Assembly (NCBI GenBank): GCA_947448135.1
Contig: CANFLZ010000010.1
Span: 1-64,000 of the forward strand
Source of the DNA: Flavobacteriales bacterium
Lineage (GTDB): Bacteria > Bacteroidota > Bacteroidia > Flavobacteriales_D > Sanyastnellaceae
Direction: 5' to 3'
Length of the DNA: 64,000 bases
Made by a program: the position numbers and the translations under genes. The notes beneath the pieces were generated by a model that was not told where the DNA came from, searched no databases, and saw only the letters and a program-made list of their open reading frames with translations. Positions 1-8,331 of the stretch are shown here, one piece after another. Position 1 is the first letter of the stretch; every line of letters begins with the position of its first letter.

Positions 1-26
1 CTCCTTTCGATGATATTAACTTAAAC

Positions 27-3000
27 CTATTTTATTATCATCATTGTAAGAGAGCATCTTTCATTTCCATTTTTAATTGAAACTTGATACAAACCTTGTG
101 ACAAACTACTGCTCCAATCTAGCTTTTGATTCCAATCTCCATCAACAAAGATTGTGGCAGCATTTACCAAATTTCCAGTATTGTCAAAAACCTGTAAATC
201 AACTTGACCATCAAATCCAGAAAGCGAAATATTCATATCACTACCATTAGATGGGTTTGGATAAATCAAAACCTCTTTGGTATCGTTGTTCCATTTTGAC
301 ACTTCCGTTTCGCTACTCATTCCGGCCGCTCCGATTGTTCGAACACAAGATGTTGTCGCGTTGAATTCAGAATATGTTACATTATCAACGTGTTTCGCTT
401 GAATATTGACATCGTAACGCTGGCCACTTGCCATTCCTGAAACATTAGCCAATGGCAAAATACGGCTTGCGCCTAAACCACCTTCAACTTCCAAAGGAAG
501 GTTTACCAGCGGATATTGTTGAGTGAATTTCCAATTGTATTTGGAAACACCACATACTGAGCGATTGGTAGAAATACTTCCAGAGATCGGGTTTTTGTAG
601 ACAGGACATTGGTCTGTGCTTCTTACACTCAATGCACTTTCAGGTGACAAAGTAAAACTAGTTGTACCAGACGAAACCGCCGTTAATACTGAAGTATTTC
701 CAAAAGCATCCTTCACTGAATAAGTAACATCCACCGAAACATAGATGTTTTTTGCAGCACTAGAAAAATTAGGCACTACAATTTTACCCAATTGGCAAAC
801 CGTTGTATTCGAAGTTCCACCCAGCGTGTATGTCCACTCTGGTGTTCCTGTAATACTTGAAGTTGTCCAACGATTCACGATATAGGCGATTGCATTTGGA
901 CGGTAAGCTACTTTGAAGTTTTGACAATTGTTGGAGTATGTGTTGGTGTAATTTGTATACGGACCAATATCGGTTGTACTCGCAGCGAATTTGCTGATGG
1001 TTACCGAAACATTGGCTGCAGCGTTATTGGTATTGATTACAGCAATCATGTATGATTGACCAATTGTCAAACCATCATAAAGTAAAATTTCGTTTCCTGC
1101 ATCTGTAGCAATTCCTTGGTTACCAACATGCACATCATCTTCTACTGCAATGGGAACCAAACTTGTCGATGGGTTAGCCACGTAGTTATACATGGCAATT
1201 TTATTATCATCACCAATTGTGTTATTTCCAACAACTGAAATGCGCACAGCATTTGCCGTAGCCGTGAATTTGAACCAACGATCGTTTCCTGCAAAAGAAG
1301 TCTCAGGTGAATCTGTGCTCGATCCTAGAGCTGCTTGAAAAGATGATTGCACACCCACTCCGAATTGACCAACGGAGGAAATAACAACAGGGTTAGAATA
1401 ATCATCACCACAAGTTGCTGCAATACCATCACAGTTTTCGTCGATAGCGTTACCACATACCTCTGAGGCTGATGAATTGATGGAGGCACTTGCATCATTG
1501 CAATCACCACCTGTTGTTGCGTAACCGCTAGTTGGAATAGCACACAAGATTTGGGCATTTCCGGCTCCTTGACCATCACCATCTGCATCTACATAATAAG
1601 TCAAGTTTAAACAACAAGCCGAGCAACTTCCGTAAACATCATTTTTCACAGTGCCTGTTGCGCTTTGTCTATTGGCATAGTTGGCATAATCGGTAACAGG
1701 AGCACACGTAGCACCATTCTGCATATCATCAATCAAATTCTCTTGTGCAGCCCAGTTGTCAACCATGTATTTGTATTCAACATTGCCTGAAGGTAAATTG
1801 ACGACAACTGTATAAATGCCATCTGCGTTGCCATCTAACAAATGATTGTAAGTATCGGCACCGCACCATCCGCACCATGGACCAGTAATATACACATTGC
1901 TGAAATTTACACCCGCACATGACATGTCTACATTAAATGTAGTGGCATACAAGCAAGATCCGTCACTGTATGTTGCAATAGGATTGAAATTCACTGCAGC
2001 AGCATCATTACATCCTGGCACTCCCTGCTGACAAGCAGTGCATCTTCCATAAACATCATTAAAAGTTGTACCGATCACCCCTTGACGATTCGCATAATTC
2101 GCATAATCCGTAACGGGCGCACAGGTACCTCCATTTTGCATATCATCAATCAAATTTTCTTGAGATGCCCAATTATCCACCATGTACTTGTACTCGACAT
2201 TACCAGCAGCCAAATTCACAACCACCGAGTAAATTCCATCCGCATTGGCATCTGTCAAATGATTGTACGTATCGGCACCACACCATCCGCACCAAGGGCC
2301 CGTCACGTAAACGTTGGTATAGCTACCAGCGCAAGTCATATCTACGTTGAAAGTAGTGGCAAATAAGCATGTACCATCATCCGTGTTAGCAGCTGCATTG
2401 TAGTTAGCGGCAGCAGCGTTGGTACAACCAGGGACAGACACAATACAAGCAGAGCATGATGCATAGCAAACTGGACTCAATACAGTATTTCCTGTCACAG
2501 TTAAAGTACGATTGGTAAATCCTCCATTTGTAACTGTGCAAGAAGATCCTTCGGTTAATTGCTCAGAACCCGCCCAGTTGTCATGAGCAAATTTGTACTC
2601 ATATGTACCCGCTTGCAAAGGAACTGTTACTTCCCAGATACCGTCAGCATTGGCATCGCTCATTGCAGCACAGTTTCCACACCAGTTGTTGAAAGTTCCA
2701 TTTAATTCTGGAGTAGTAAAACCAGTGGTTTGTGTCATGTCTACCTTAAAGGTTACGTTGTATGTTGGAGCAACAGCGCTGCATGCTACACAAGCACCCC
2801 AACATACCGCATCCAAAACTTGACCTGATGAGGTAACTGTAATGGTACGATTGGTATATCCAAAATTGGTTGTTGTACAAGAAGAACCTTGTGTCAAATT
2901 TTCTTGAATTGCCCAGTTGTCTGCAGCAAATTTGTACTCATAAGTGCCAGGAGCCAAATTAAGAGTTGTTTCATAAATTCCATCAGCATTGGCATCTGAC

Positions 3001-3491
3001 ATGGGATTTGAAGTTGGCGTCCAACCGTTAAATGAACCTGGTAGTTGAACTGCAGTGTATGACTGCGTAACGTTGTTCATGTCCACCTTAAAGGTTACTG
3101 GATAGACAGAAGTACAAGAAGCGCATGCGCCCCAACATACCACTGGCATCACCATATCACCTGAGACTGTTACTGTACGATTGGTGTAACCAAAATTGGT
3201 CACTGTACAGGATGATCCAGGCGTCAAGCTTTCTTGCTGACTCCATCCATCGGCAGTAAACTTGTATTCATAAGAACCCGCCGCGAGGCTCACTGTAACT
3301 TCCCAGATGTTATCGCTATTCGCATCTGTCATAGCTGCGCAAGCGCCGCACCAGTTGTTGAACGTGCCATTAACATTGGCTACTGAGAAGCCTGTCACAT
3401 TACTCATGTCCACCTTGAAGGTGACATTGTAACCCCATGATATTGTACTTATAAACAACATCACGAGGAGAGATTGTATTTGTTTTTTCAT
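27..3491 (-). CDS. T9SS-secreted protein with five carbohydrate-binding-like repeats and a MopE-type motif
   Basis: 1154 residues with an N-terminal signal peptide (residues 1-20). Five tandem domains of about 105 residues follow. Repeats 1-3 share the pattern VTFKVDM, GTFNNW, DGIWE, YEYKF and a closing CWGAC; repeats 4-5 are a variant with GPWCGWCGADTYNHL. The fold pattern resembles glycogen/starch-binding E-set domains (CBM20/48 type), but the paired cysteines are unusual. Short GC..A.NYN..A..DDGTC modules precede repeats 4 and 5. Around residue 555 a DADGDGQG...GGDCND motif matches the MopE-type metal-binding repeat. A PPC-like sandwich, an unassigned domain and a type A T9SS sorting domain (from VLIYPNPSNG) end the protein. 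Its first three repeats and 5' leader closely match the gene at 15608, so the two are paralogues. Likely surface glycan capture; the ligand is inferred from neighbouring glucanases. Confidence 0.8.
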   Translation of the reverse strand: MKKQIQSLLVMLFISTISWGYNVTFKVDMSNVTGFSVANVNGTFNNWCGACAAMTDANSDNIWEVTVSLAAGSYEYKFTADGWSQQESLTPGSSCTVTNFGYTNRTVTVSGDMVMPVVCWGACASCTSVYPVTFKVDMNNVTQSYTAVQLPGSFNGWTPTSNPMSDANADGIYETTLNLAPGTYEYKFAADNWAIQENLTQGSSCTTTNFGYTNRTITVTSSGQVLDAVCWGACVACSAVAPTYNVTFKVDMTQTTGFTTPELNGTFNNWCGNCAAMSDANADGIWEVTVPLQAGTYEYKFAHDNWAGSEQLTEGSSCTVTNGGFTNRTLTVTGNTVLSPVCYASCSACIVSVPGCTNAAAANYNAAANTDDGTCLFATTFNVDMTCAGSYTNVYVTGPWCGWCGADTYNHLTDANADGIYSVVVNLAAGNVEYKYMVDNWASQENLIDDMQNGGTCAPVTDYANYANRQGVIGTTFNDVYGRCTACQQGVPGCNDAAAVNFNPIATYSDGSCLYATTFNVDMSCAGVNFSNVYITGPWCGWCGADTYNHLLDGNADGIYTVVVNLPSGNVEYKYMVDNWAAQENLIDDMQNGATCAPVTDYANYANRQSATGTVKNDVYGSCSACCLNLTYYVDADGDGQGAGNAQILCAIPTSGYATTGGDCNDASASINSSASEVCGNAIDENCDGIAATCGDDYSNPVVISSVGQFGVGVQSSFQAALGSSTDSPETSFAGNDRWFKFTATANAVRISVVGNNTIGDDNKIAMYNYVANPSTSLVPIAVEDDVHVGNQGIATDAGNEILLYDGLTIGQSYMIAVINTNNAAANVSVTISKFAASTTDIGPYTNYTNTYSNNCQNFKVAYRPNAIAYIVNRWTTSSITGTPEWTYTLGGTSNTTVCQLGKIVVPNFSSAAKNIYVSVDVTYSVKDAFGNTSVLTAVSSGTTSFTLSPESALSVRSTDQCPVYKNPISGSISTNRSVCGVSKYNWKFTQQYPLVNLPLEVEGGLGASRILPLANVSGMASGQRYDVNIQAKHVDNVTYSEFNATTSCVRTIGAAGMSSETEVSKWNNDTKEVLIYPNPSNGSDMNISLSGFDGQVDLQVFDNTGNLVNAATIFVDGDWNQKLDWSSSLSQGLYQVSIKNGNERCSLTMMIIK

Positions 3492-3492
3492 G

Positions 3493-3506
3493 TCTAATTA
3501 GTTTTG
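3493..3506 (-). repeat. 5' leader element shared with the gene at 15608
   Basis: On the minus strand this reads CAAAACTAATTAGA, just before the start codon. The identical 14 bases occur at 15584-15597 in the leader of the paralogous ten-repeat gene. Because the coding sequences have diverged at many synonymous sites, retention of this leader may mean it is functional, for example a translation element or operator half. That is inference. Confidence 0.5.
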
Positions 3507-3512
3507 GTTAGA

Positions 3513-3547
3513 GTAAATATATGTAATTGTAAATTAAACAAAAAGTA
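3513..3547 (-). promoter_or_regulatory. Shared glucan-locus promoter/operator, copy A
   Basis: On the minus strand the block starts TACTTTTTGT, then seven bases, then ACAATTA and a TATATTTA-like -7 element. The same arrangement occurs before the genes at 13420 and 15608. The inner TTGT-N7-ACAA inverted repeat spans 3527-3541. TTG to the -7 TA fits a Bacteroidota -33/-7 spacing, so a protein on the inverted repeat would sit between the promoter elements. The local Nudix regulator is the obvious candidate. Confidence 0.65.
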
Positions 3548-3551
3548 TTTT

Positions 3552-3566
3552 TTGTAAATATTACAA
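3552..3566. promoter_or_regulatory. Second TTGT-N7-ACAA inverted repeat upstream of gene A
   Basis: TTGTAAATATTACAA matches the inverted repeat of the shared operator. Its six-base arms TTGTAA and TTACAA are perfectly complementary. It lies 25 bp centre to centre from the copy at 3527-3541, so this promoter may carry two operators. This is seen in sequence; its function is inferred. Confidence 0.5.
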
Positions 3567-3598
3567 TAAGGGTCAGAAAAAATAAAGAGAACCCAGGT

Positions 3599-4414
3599 TT
3601 ATGGGTGGTAAGTAAAGCTTCGAATCACTACCTCATGCTTTAAACCATTGAGAGGACCTAAGCTTTGGTATGGCAATGTCCAAAGATTCATTCGCGCATG
3701 GGTCTGGGCTCCAGGTGAAGGAATTACTATCGGATTCGAGGTTTGACCACCATCTACTTTGACACGTGGCGGATGATTCAAATTAAAACTCCATGTTCCA
3801 ATCAATGCACCATTGGTGGTTTCTCCCACATAAGAATTCCAAGTTATCAGACTGTCTGTCCAATGAAATTGGTGCGTAGTGACTCCTTTCAGCAATTGTT
3901 GATTCGACGTCATCTCACGAGTACGCTCTGCATAGTATGTTCCAAAATTTACAGGCTGTACAGAATAGGTGGCCATATCAATCGAGTTGGCATCACCCCA
4001 CTTTGAAAACTCAATGTCTACCTCACTATTGCCATCAGAAAAGAAAGTACTATCATCCCATGTAAACAAACCAAAAACAACATTTTCGGCAAAGGATAAA
4101 GGATCCGATTGAATGGTCCAAGTATAGGTTCCGAATCCTAAGTTATCTTGAGACACAACCTCTGAAGAATACCATTGACCATCATGGTAATCGATATTCA
4201 AATGCAGATAACCATTTTCGTCTACCCAAACATCATCATATCGTTTCGAGAAAACGTTCGGTCCTGGACCTACTGGAGAAGTGCTGCTTTTGATGTCCCA
4301 TTTTCTATTGGAAAAAGTAACCACATCTCCTACCCTTCCCAAAACATCTTCAGGATTGGATTGGTGACATGAAATCAAGGCCGAAATCCAAACGAACGCA
4401 AAAATTCTTTTCAT
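3599..4414 (-). CDS. Glycoside hydrolase family 16 lipoprotein (non-bulge active site)
   Basis: 271 residues. The signal peptide ends in a lipobox (LISC, Cys16), so it is probably a membrane-anchored lipoprotein. The GH16 active-site strand reads EVDIEF: Glu131 nucleophile, Asp133, Glu135 acid/base. The spacing E-x-D-x-E lacks the extra residue of laminarinase-type enzymes (compare EIDIMEH in the gene at 19405), which places it with the lichenase/XET-like branch by known family structure. The jelly-roll lectin-like fold spans roughly 30-270. It is the last gene of the seven-gene operon, two bases after the GH3 gene stop. Likely an endo-acting beta-glucanase; exact linkage cannot be read from sequence. 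Confidence 0.85.
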   Translation of the reverse strand: MKRIFAFVWISALISCHQSNPEDVLGRVGDVVTFSNRKWDIKSSTSPVGPGPNVFSKRYDDVWVDENGYLHLNIDYHDGQWYSSEVVSQDNLGFGTYTWTIQSDPLSFAENVVFGLFTWDDSTFFSDGNSEVDIEFSKWGDANSIDMATYSVQPVNFGTYYAERTREMTSNQQLLKGVTTHQFHWTDSLITWNSYVGETTNGALIGTWSFNLNHPPRVKVDGGQTSNPIVIPSPGAQTHARMNLWTLPYQSLGPLNGLKHEVVIRSFTYHP

Positions 4415-4416
4415 GA

Positions 4417-6699
4417 TTATTTTATTTCAATGGTTCCGCTGAGATTACCAACGTATATGTCCCAAACGCCTGACTCTAATAGCATTTCACCATTGGCACC
4501 GACAAACTTCAAATCATCCGGTTCAATTGTAAATTGATACGTCGCTGCAGCGTGCGCTTTGATCACTTGCTTTTTGAAGTTGATTAGTTTTTTGACATGC
4601 GGTGTAACGCTAGCTACGCGATCATGCTTGTAGACCAACACACTCTCTTTTGCGTCTCTATCACTGTCATTTTTTACCTCAACTGATACGGTCCAATTCA
4701 TCTTTCCATTGTTGCCGATAGATCGAGTAATGCTCATATTCTGGTAGGTCAAATCAGAATAACTCAATCCATGTCCGAACGGCCATTGTGGATTGTAAGC
4801 TTTGCTGCCAAAGGATGGGTCCAATTCTTCGCTGTGCTTGTGATCATAGGTCAATAACGATTGATTGTAACGCGGATAAGTGAATGGCAATTTTCCACTG
4901 GGGTTAGTCTTTCCGAAAAGAATATTGGCCAAAGCAACATTACCCCATTCCCCCGGCTGATAAGCCATAACCACGGCAGTGCATTGCTCTACCCATTCGT
5001 TGACCAATCTCGGACGGTTTTCGAATAACACCAAAACAACTGGTTTGCCTGTTCCTAATGCCCATTTCATCATTTGTCTTTCTGCCTTATCCCAATTCAA
5101 ATCGTCAATATCTCCGGGCTTTTCCGTCGAAGGCTTTTCACCCAAACAGACCAATACAACATCCGACTTTTTGACTTTTTTATTGGCGGCTTTGGCTGCC
5201 TCTTTGGACCATTGTGATAAAGCACAATATGTATTTCCCGTGTTAGCTTGCTGCAAGGCTTTGAAAGTTGTCAATCGGGCTGGATCATTCCATGTGGTAT
5301 CCGTGCCTTGCCAAGTTCTAGACCATGCGCCGTTTTGATAAATCAATTGATTGGCTGCATTGCCCACCACGCAGATATTCGTACCACTGGCCCATGGCAA
5401 ACTTCCTGTCTTTCCTTTTTTATTCTCCAATAGGGTAATGCTCTCTTCAGCGGTTTGAATGGCCGCTGACTGAAAAGAAGAGGTCATTTTATCAGGATAA
5501 TTGTTTTTTTGGAATGGAACTGGATTGTCAAATAAGTCCAATTGCATTTTCAATTTCAGGATGCGATAAACACTTTGATTGAGTCTCTCTTCACTTATTT
5601 TACCTTCCTTAGCCAACTCAATCAACAGATTGGTGAAATTATAATCATTGGGCACCATGCACATATCGATCCCGGCATTGACCGCCAAAGCAACAGCATC
5701 TTTTAAATTTTCAGCGACATGGTGTATGTTTACTAACTTGATTACATCTTCCCAATCTGTCACTGCCATTCCTTGAAAACCCATCTCTTTGCGCAGCAAG
5801 TCCACTAAAATTTTGGGATTGGCGTGCACTGGAATTCCATTGATCTCTCCAGAGTTAATCATCACCGTTAAAGCACCCTGATCAATCGCTGCCTGGAAAG
5901 AGGGTCTGTAAATTTCTTTCAATTGAATATCGGACAAGTAAGCTGGGGTGCGGTCTTTCCCAGTTCTTGCTCCACTGTATCCAAGAAAATGTTTCATGCA
6001 TGCCGCAACGTGGTACTCATCAATTTCCCCGTTGTTATCATTGCCAAATTCACCTTGATATCCTTTTACACAAGCCTTTCCTAAAACACTGCACAAGTAA
6101 GGATCTTCGCCATAGGTTTCGAAAAATCTCGACCATGTGGGCACACGTCCTACATCCAATACTGGAGAAAAATTCCAAGGAATGCCCGCCGCTCTGGTTT
6201 CATAGGCCGTAATCCTCGCCGCCTCTTGAACTAAAGCAGGATTAAAAGTTGCTGCTTGTCCCAACTGTTGTGGAAACAAAGTTCCACCCATTACATAATT
6301 GGCGCCATGAATCGCATCGATTCCGTATAGAACAGGAATATTTTTGTATTCATCACTATGCTGCTGTTGATTGGCAAGCGTTGCCTGGTGAATTCCGGAG
6401 ATGATTTCGTGCCATTGTTCGATTGGATAAGCATGACCCCCACAATTCAAAATAGAACCAACATGGTATTTTTCGATAGCCTCTTTCAACTTAGCGGGGT
6501 CGATTCGATGTGGCTCTTGCAATTTATAAATATCCCCTACACAGATGACATCCAAATTGATTTGGGTCATTTGTCCCACCTTCTCCTCAATGGTCATTTG
6601 AGATAAAATATTTTGCACACTACTTTCTTGTTGATTTGTCCATTGGGCATTGGCCAAATGAGCAAAACACCAAGTCACCAAAAAAAATAACTTCTTCAT
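4417..6699 (-). CDS. bglX: Glycoside hydrolase family 3 beta-glucosidase
   Basis: 760 residues with a signal peptide (1-19, cleavage near NAQ), so a periplasmic exo-beta-glucosidase is expected. The N-terminal TIM barrel holds the KHF motif (Lys236-His237) and the nucleophile Asp315 in AVTDWED. The alpha/beta sandwich and a C-terminal fibronectin III-like domain (from about 660) follow, giving the BglX-type three-domain layout and the usual length. It overlaps the upstream lipoprotein gene by four bases (ATGA), showing translational coupling. In this operon it would split glucan oligosaccharides to glucose after endo-cleavage by GH16. The bglX symbol reflects family resemblance; specificity for 1,3 over 1,4 or 1,6 linkages is not resolvable here. 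Confidence 0.9.
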   Translation of the reverse strand: MKKLFFLVTWCFAHLANAQWTNQQESSVQNILSQMTIEEKVGQMTQINLDVICVGDIYKLQEPHRIDPAKLKEAIEKYHVGSILNCGGHAYPIEQWHEIISGIHQATLANQQQHSDEYKNIPVLYGIDAIHGANYVMGGTLFPQQLGQAATFNPALVQEAARITAYETRAAGIPWNFSPVLDVGRVPTWSRFFETYGEDPYLCSVLGKACVKGYQGEFGNDNNGEIDEYHVAACMKHFLGYSGARTGKDRTPAYLSDIQLKEIYRPSFQAAIDQGALTVMINSGEINGIPVHANPKILVDLLRKEMGFQGMAVTDWEDVIKLVNIHHVAENLKDAVALAVNAGIDMCMVPNDYNFTNLLIELAKEGKISEERLNQSVYRILKLKMQLDLFDNPVPFQKNNYPDKMTSSFQSAAIQTAEESITLLENKKGKTGSLPWASGTNICVVGNAANQLIYQNGAWSRTWQGTDTTWNDPARLTTFKALQQANTGNTYCALSQWSKEAAKAANKKVKKSDVVLVCLGEKPSTEKPGDIDDLNWDKAERQMMKWALGTGKPVVLVLFENRPRLVNEWVEQCTAVVMAYQPGEWGNVALANILFGKTNPSGKLPFTYPRYNQSLLTYDHKHSEELDPSFGSKAYNPQWPFGHGLSYSDLTYQNMSITRSIGNNGKMNWTVSVEVKNDSDRDAKESVLVYKHDRVASVTPHVKKLINFKKQVIKAHAAATYQFTIEPDDLKFVGANGEMLLESGVWDIYVGNLSGTIEIK

Positions 6700-7337
6700 T
6701 TTTGTTGATTCAATGGTTTAATAACAATATCATCTATTCCAATCTCACCTTCAGATTCTAAGGTGATGATCATTTGTTTGATTGCAGTTATGTCCAAATC
6801 CGGATTTTGCGCGATGATGTCACGCAATGGAATTTCGAATGCTGTCCATGTTTGACCAATCATTCCGTCTTTGGCATATTTACCAAACATCCCTACAAAA
6901 GATTGATTGCCGGAAAAATCCTCAAAACCTAACGCTCCTGGCAAACCTGACTTGAGCGGTTTTGCACCATAGTTTTTGACTTGGAAGGTCAACATTGCCG
7001 TTTGTGCAATCATGGAAATATCCTTTCCTGACCAACCTTCCCAACCGCAACCTATCCCCAGCCAAGGACAATTTCCCGCCTGTTTGTTCCATTTCAAATG
7101 AAGGGAATTCTGACCTTGCGCGGCTCCGGTATTTTCCAAATTCATCGCAATGCACTTTGCATCTTGCGTGACCCAAATCTCACTATTCAATTGCTCTTGC
7201 CAAATCACAGCAGAGGCAAAACCATGCAGTCCGTTGTCCACCTCCGCAGGAAGCGGTTCATCGTACAAAGCCACAGCCTTCCATTGCAAACAACTTTGCA
7301 TTGAAAAAATCAAACATATGATAGCCAGTATTCTCAT
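6696..7337 (-). CDS. Lipoprotein with galactose-binding-like (CBM11-type) domain
   Basis: 213 residues, with a lipobox at MQSC (Cys16) after a short signal peptide. The rest looks like a single jelly-roll domain: alternating strands, SLHLKWN, a central WLGIGCGWEGW segment, LTFQVKNYG, and a C-terminal GEIGIDDIVIKPL strand typical of CBM11/ExoP-type galactose-binding-like domains, where the final D-x-I/V strand is conserved. No catalytic motif is seen, so it is probably a surface glycan-binding or enzyme-partner lipoprotein. It overlaps both neighbours by four bases (ATGA), so it is coupled to the lipoprotein upstream and the GH3 downstream. Some GH3-type enzymes carry such a domain as a fusion; here it is a separate gene. 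Confidence 0.65.
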   Translation of the reverse strand: MRILAIICLIFSMQSCLQWKAVALYDEPLPAEVDNGLHGFASAVIWQEQLNSEIWVTQDAKCIAMNLENTGAAQGQNSLHLKWNKQAGNCPWLGIGCGWEGWSGKDISMIAQTAMLTFQVKNYGAKPLKSGLPGALGFEDFSGNQSFVGMFGKYAKDGMIGQTWTAFEIPLRDIIAQNPDLDITAIKQMIITLESEGEIGIDDIVIKPLNQQK

Positions 7338-8329
7338 GGACGCAATGGTTCTCCTTCAGTGAATATCATATAATCCAAGCCGCTCTCACTAAAACCGGAC
7401 GCAGGATTGGCCAGGAACAAAATTGAAACTTGAAACAGTTTATCCGGTTCATGCAAACCATTGCCTGAAGGAGTGGCTGGATTTCCATTGACCAATGCTT
7501 GCAAATCACTATACTTTAAAGACAACAAACGCCATCCATCCTCGCCGCCTTGCAATTGATACGAATACATATCTTCTTGACTTGGGTCAAAACTTCCATC
7601 CAAATTATCATCCTCAGAAAAGCGAAGCAAAACAACGCCATTGTCATAATCAGCTGGTTTGTACAACAGCGTATTGAAATAAACGTTGTTGGGGTTGTTG
7701 GATAATGCGAAGTGATCCGCACCATAAGCAGAAGCAGGAATATCAATCATCCCTATCAACCAATCCCAAGTAACGGCACCCGCCATAATGTATGAGCGCA
7801 AACCTTGAGGAGCAGAACCATTTTGTTGCAATCCAAAATTCATGTTGGCACCTGATTGAACAAAAGGGACCCAATTTGGATTTAATCCTCCTTCAAAATC
7901 ACTGAGCAACAAACCTTGATTGACTTTTGGTGCAACAACAAATACCGTATCACGCAACGTGTCGGGTTGACCCACCACATACATGGCAATGGCGCAACTC
8001 TCCGATCGGAACATGGGGAAGTGGGTTGTGCTTCCATCCCATTCTGCCACTACGTCGGAATCAAACCCAGTCAACTCTTTCCAAGCACCAGAACTCAAAC
8101 CTTTGATGTCAATGTGCCAATTGACGCGCTTGCTAAACTTGGCAGAAGCCAAGACGAATTCGCCACTGCCGAAATCAACAGAATCGCGGTTCAATAAGAG
8201 GGGATTGATCCACTCAAATGGTCCGTATAAATCATTGAGATCTGGTCCGTCAAATTGACTATCCACTTTGCATCCACTCCACAATTGAAGCAATGCCATT
8301 AATCCACCGAACAAAAATATCTTTTTCAT
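7334..8329 (-). CDS. Surface glycan-binding-type lipoprotein
   Basis: 331 residues from the ATG at 8329, chosen because it gives a proper lipoprotein signal (MKKIFLFGG...WSGC, Cys20) and sits two bases after the upstream stop; the reading frame is open further upstream but overlaps the barrel gene. The mature protein has an Ig-like N-terminal part (about 35-140) and a C-terminal jelly-roll-like part starting at LLSDFEGG, containing aromatic residues (WDWLIG, WRLLSL) and a terminal DYMIFTEGEPL strand. This two-part layout recalls the SGBP lipoproteins of Bacteroidota glycan loci. No enzyme motif is seen. The position between outer-membrane barrels and hydrolases suggests capture of glucan at the surface. 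Exact family not recognised. Confidence 0.6.
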   Translation of the reverse strand: MKKIFLFGGLMALLQLWSGCKVDSQFDGPDLNDLYGPFEWINPLLLNRDSVDFGSGEFVLASAKFSKRVNWHIDIKGLSSGAWKELTGFDSDVVAEWDGSTTHFPMFRSESCAIAMYVVGQPDTLRDTVFVVAPKVNQGLLLSDFEGGLNPNWVPFVQSGANMNFGLQQNGSAPQGLRSYIMAGAVTWDWLIGMIDIPASAYGADHFALSNNPNNVYFNTLLYKPADYDNGVVLLRFSEDDNLDGSFDPSQEDMYSYQLQGGEDGWRLLSLKYSDLQALVNGNPATPSGNGLHEPDKLFQVSILFLANPASGFSESGLDYMIFTEGEPLRP

Positions 8330-8331
8330 TT

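Noticed and set aside
1..26. Left-edge sequence
   Set aside because: Only 26 bases after the stop of the first gene; no hairpin or motif can be judged.
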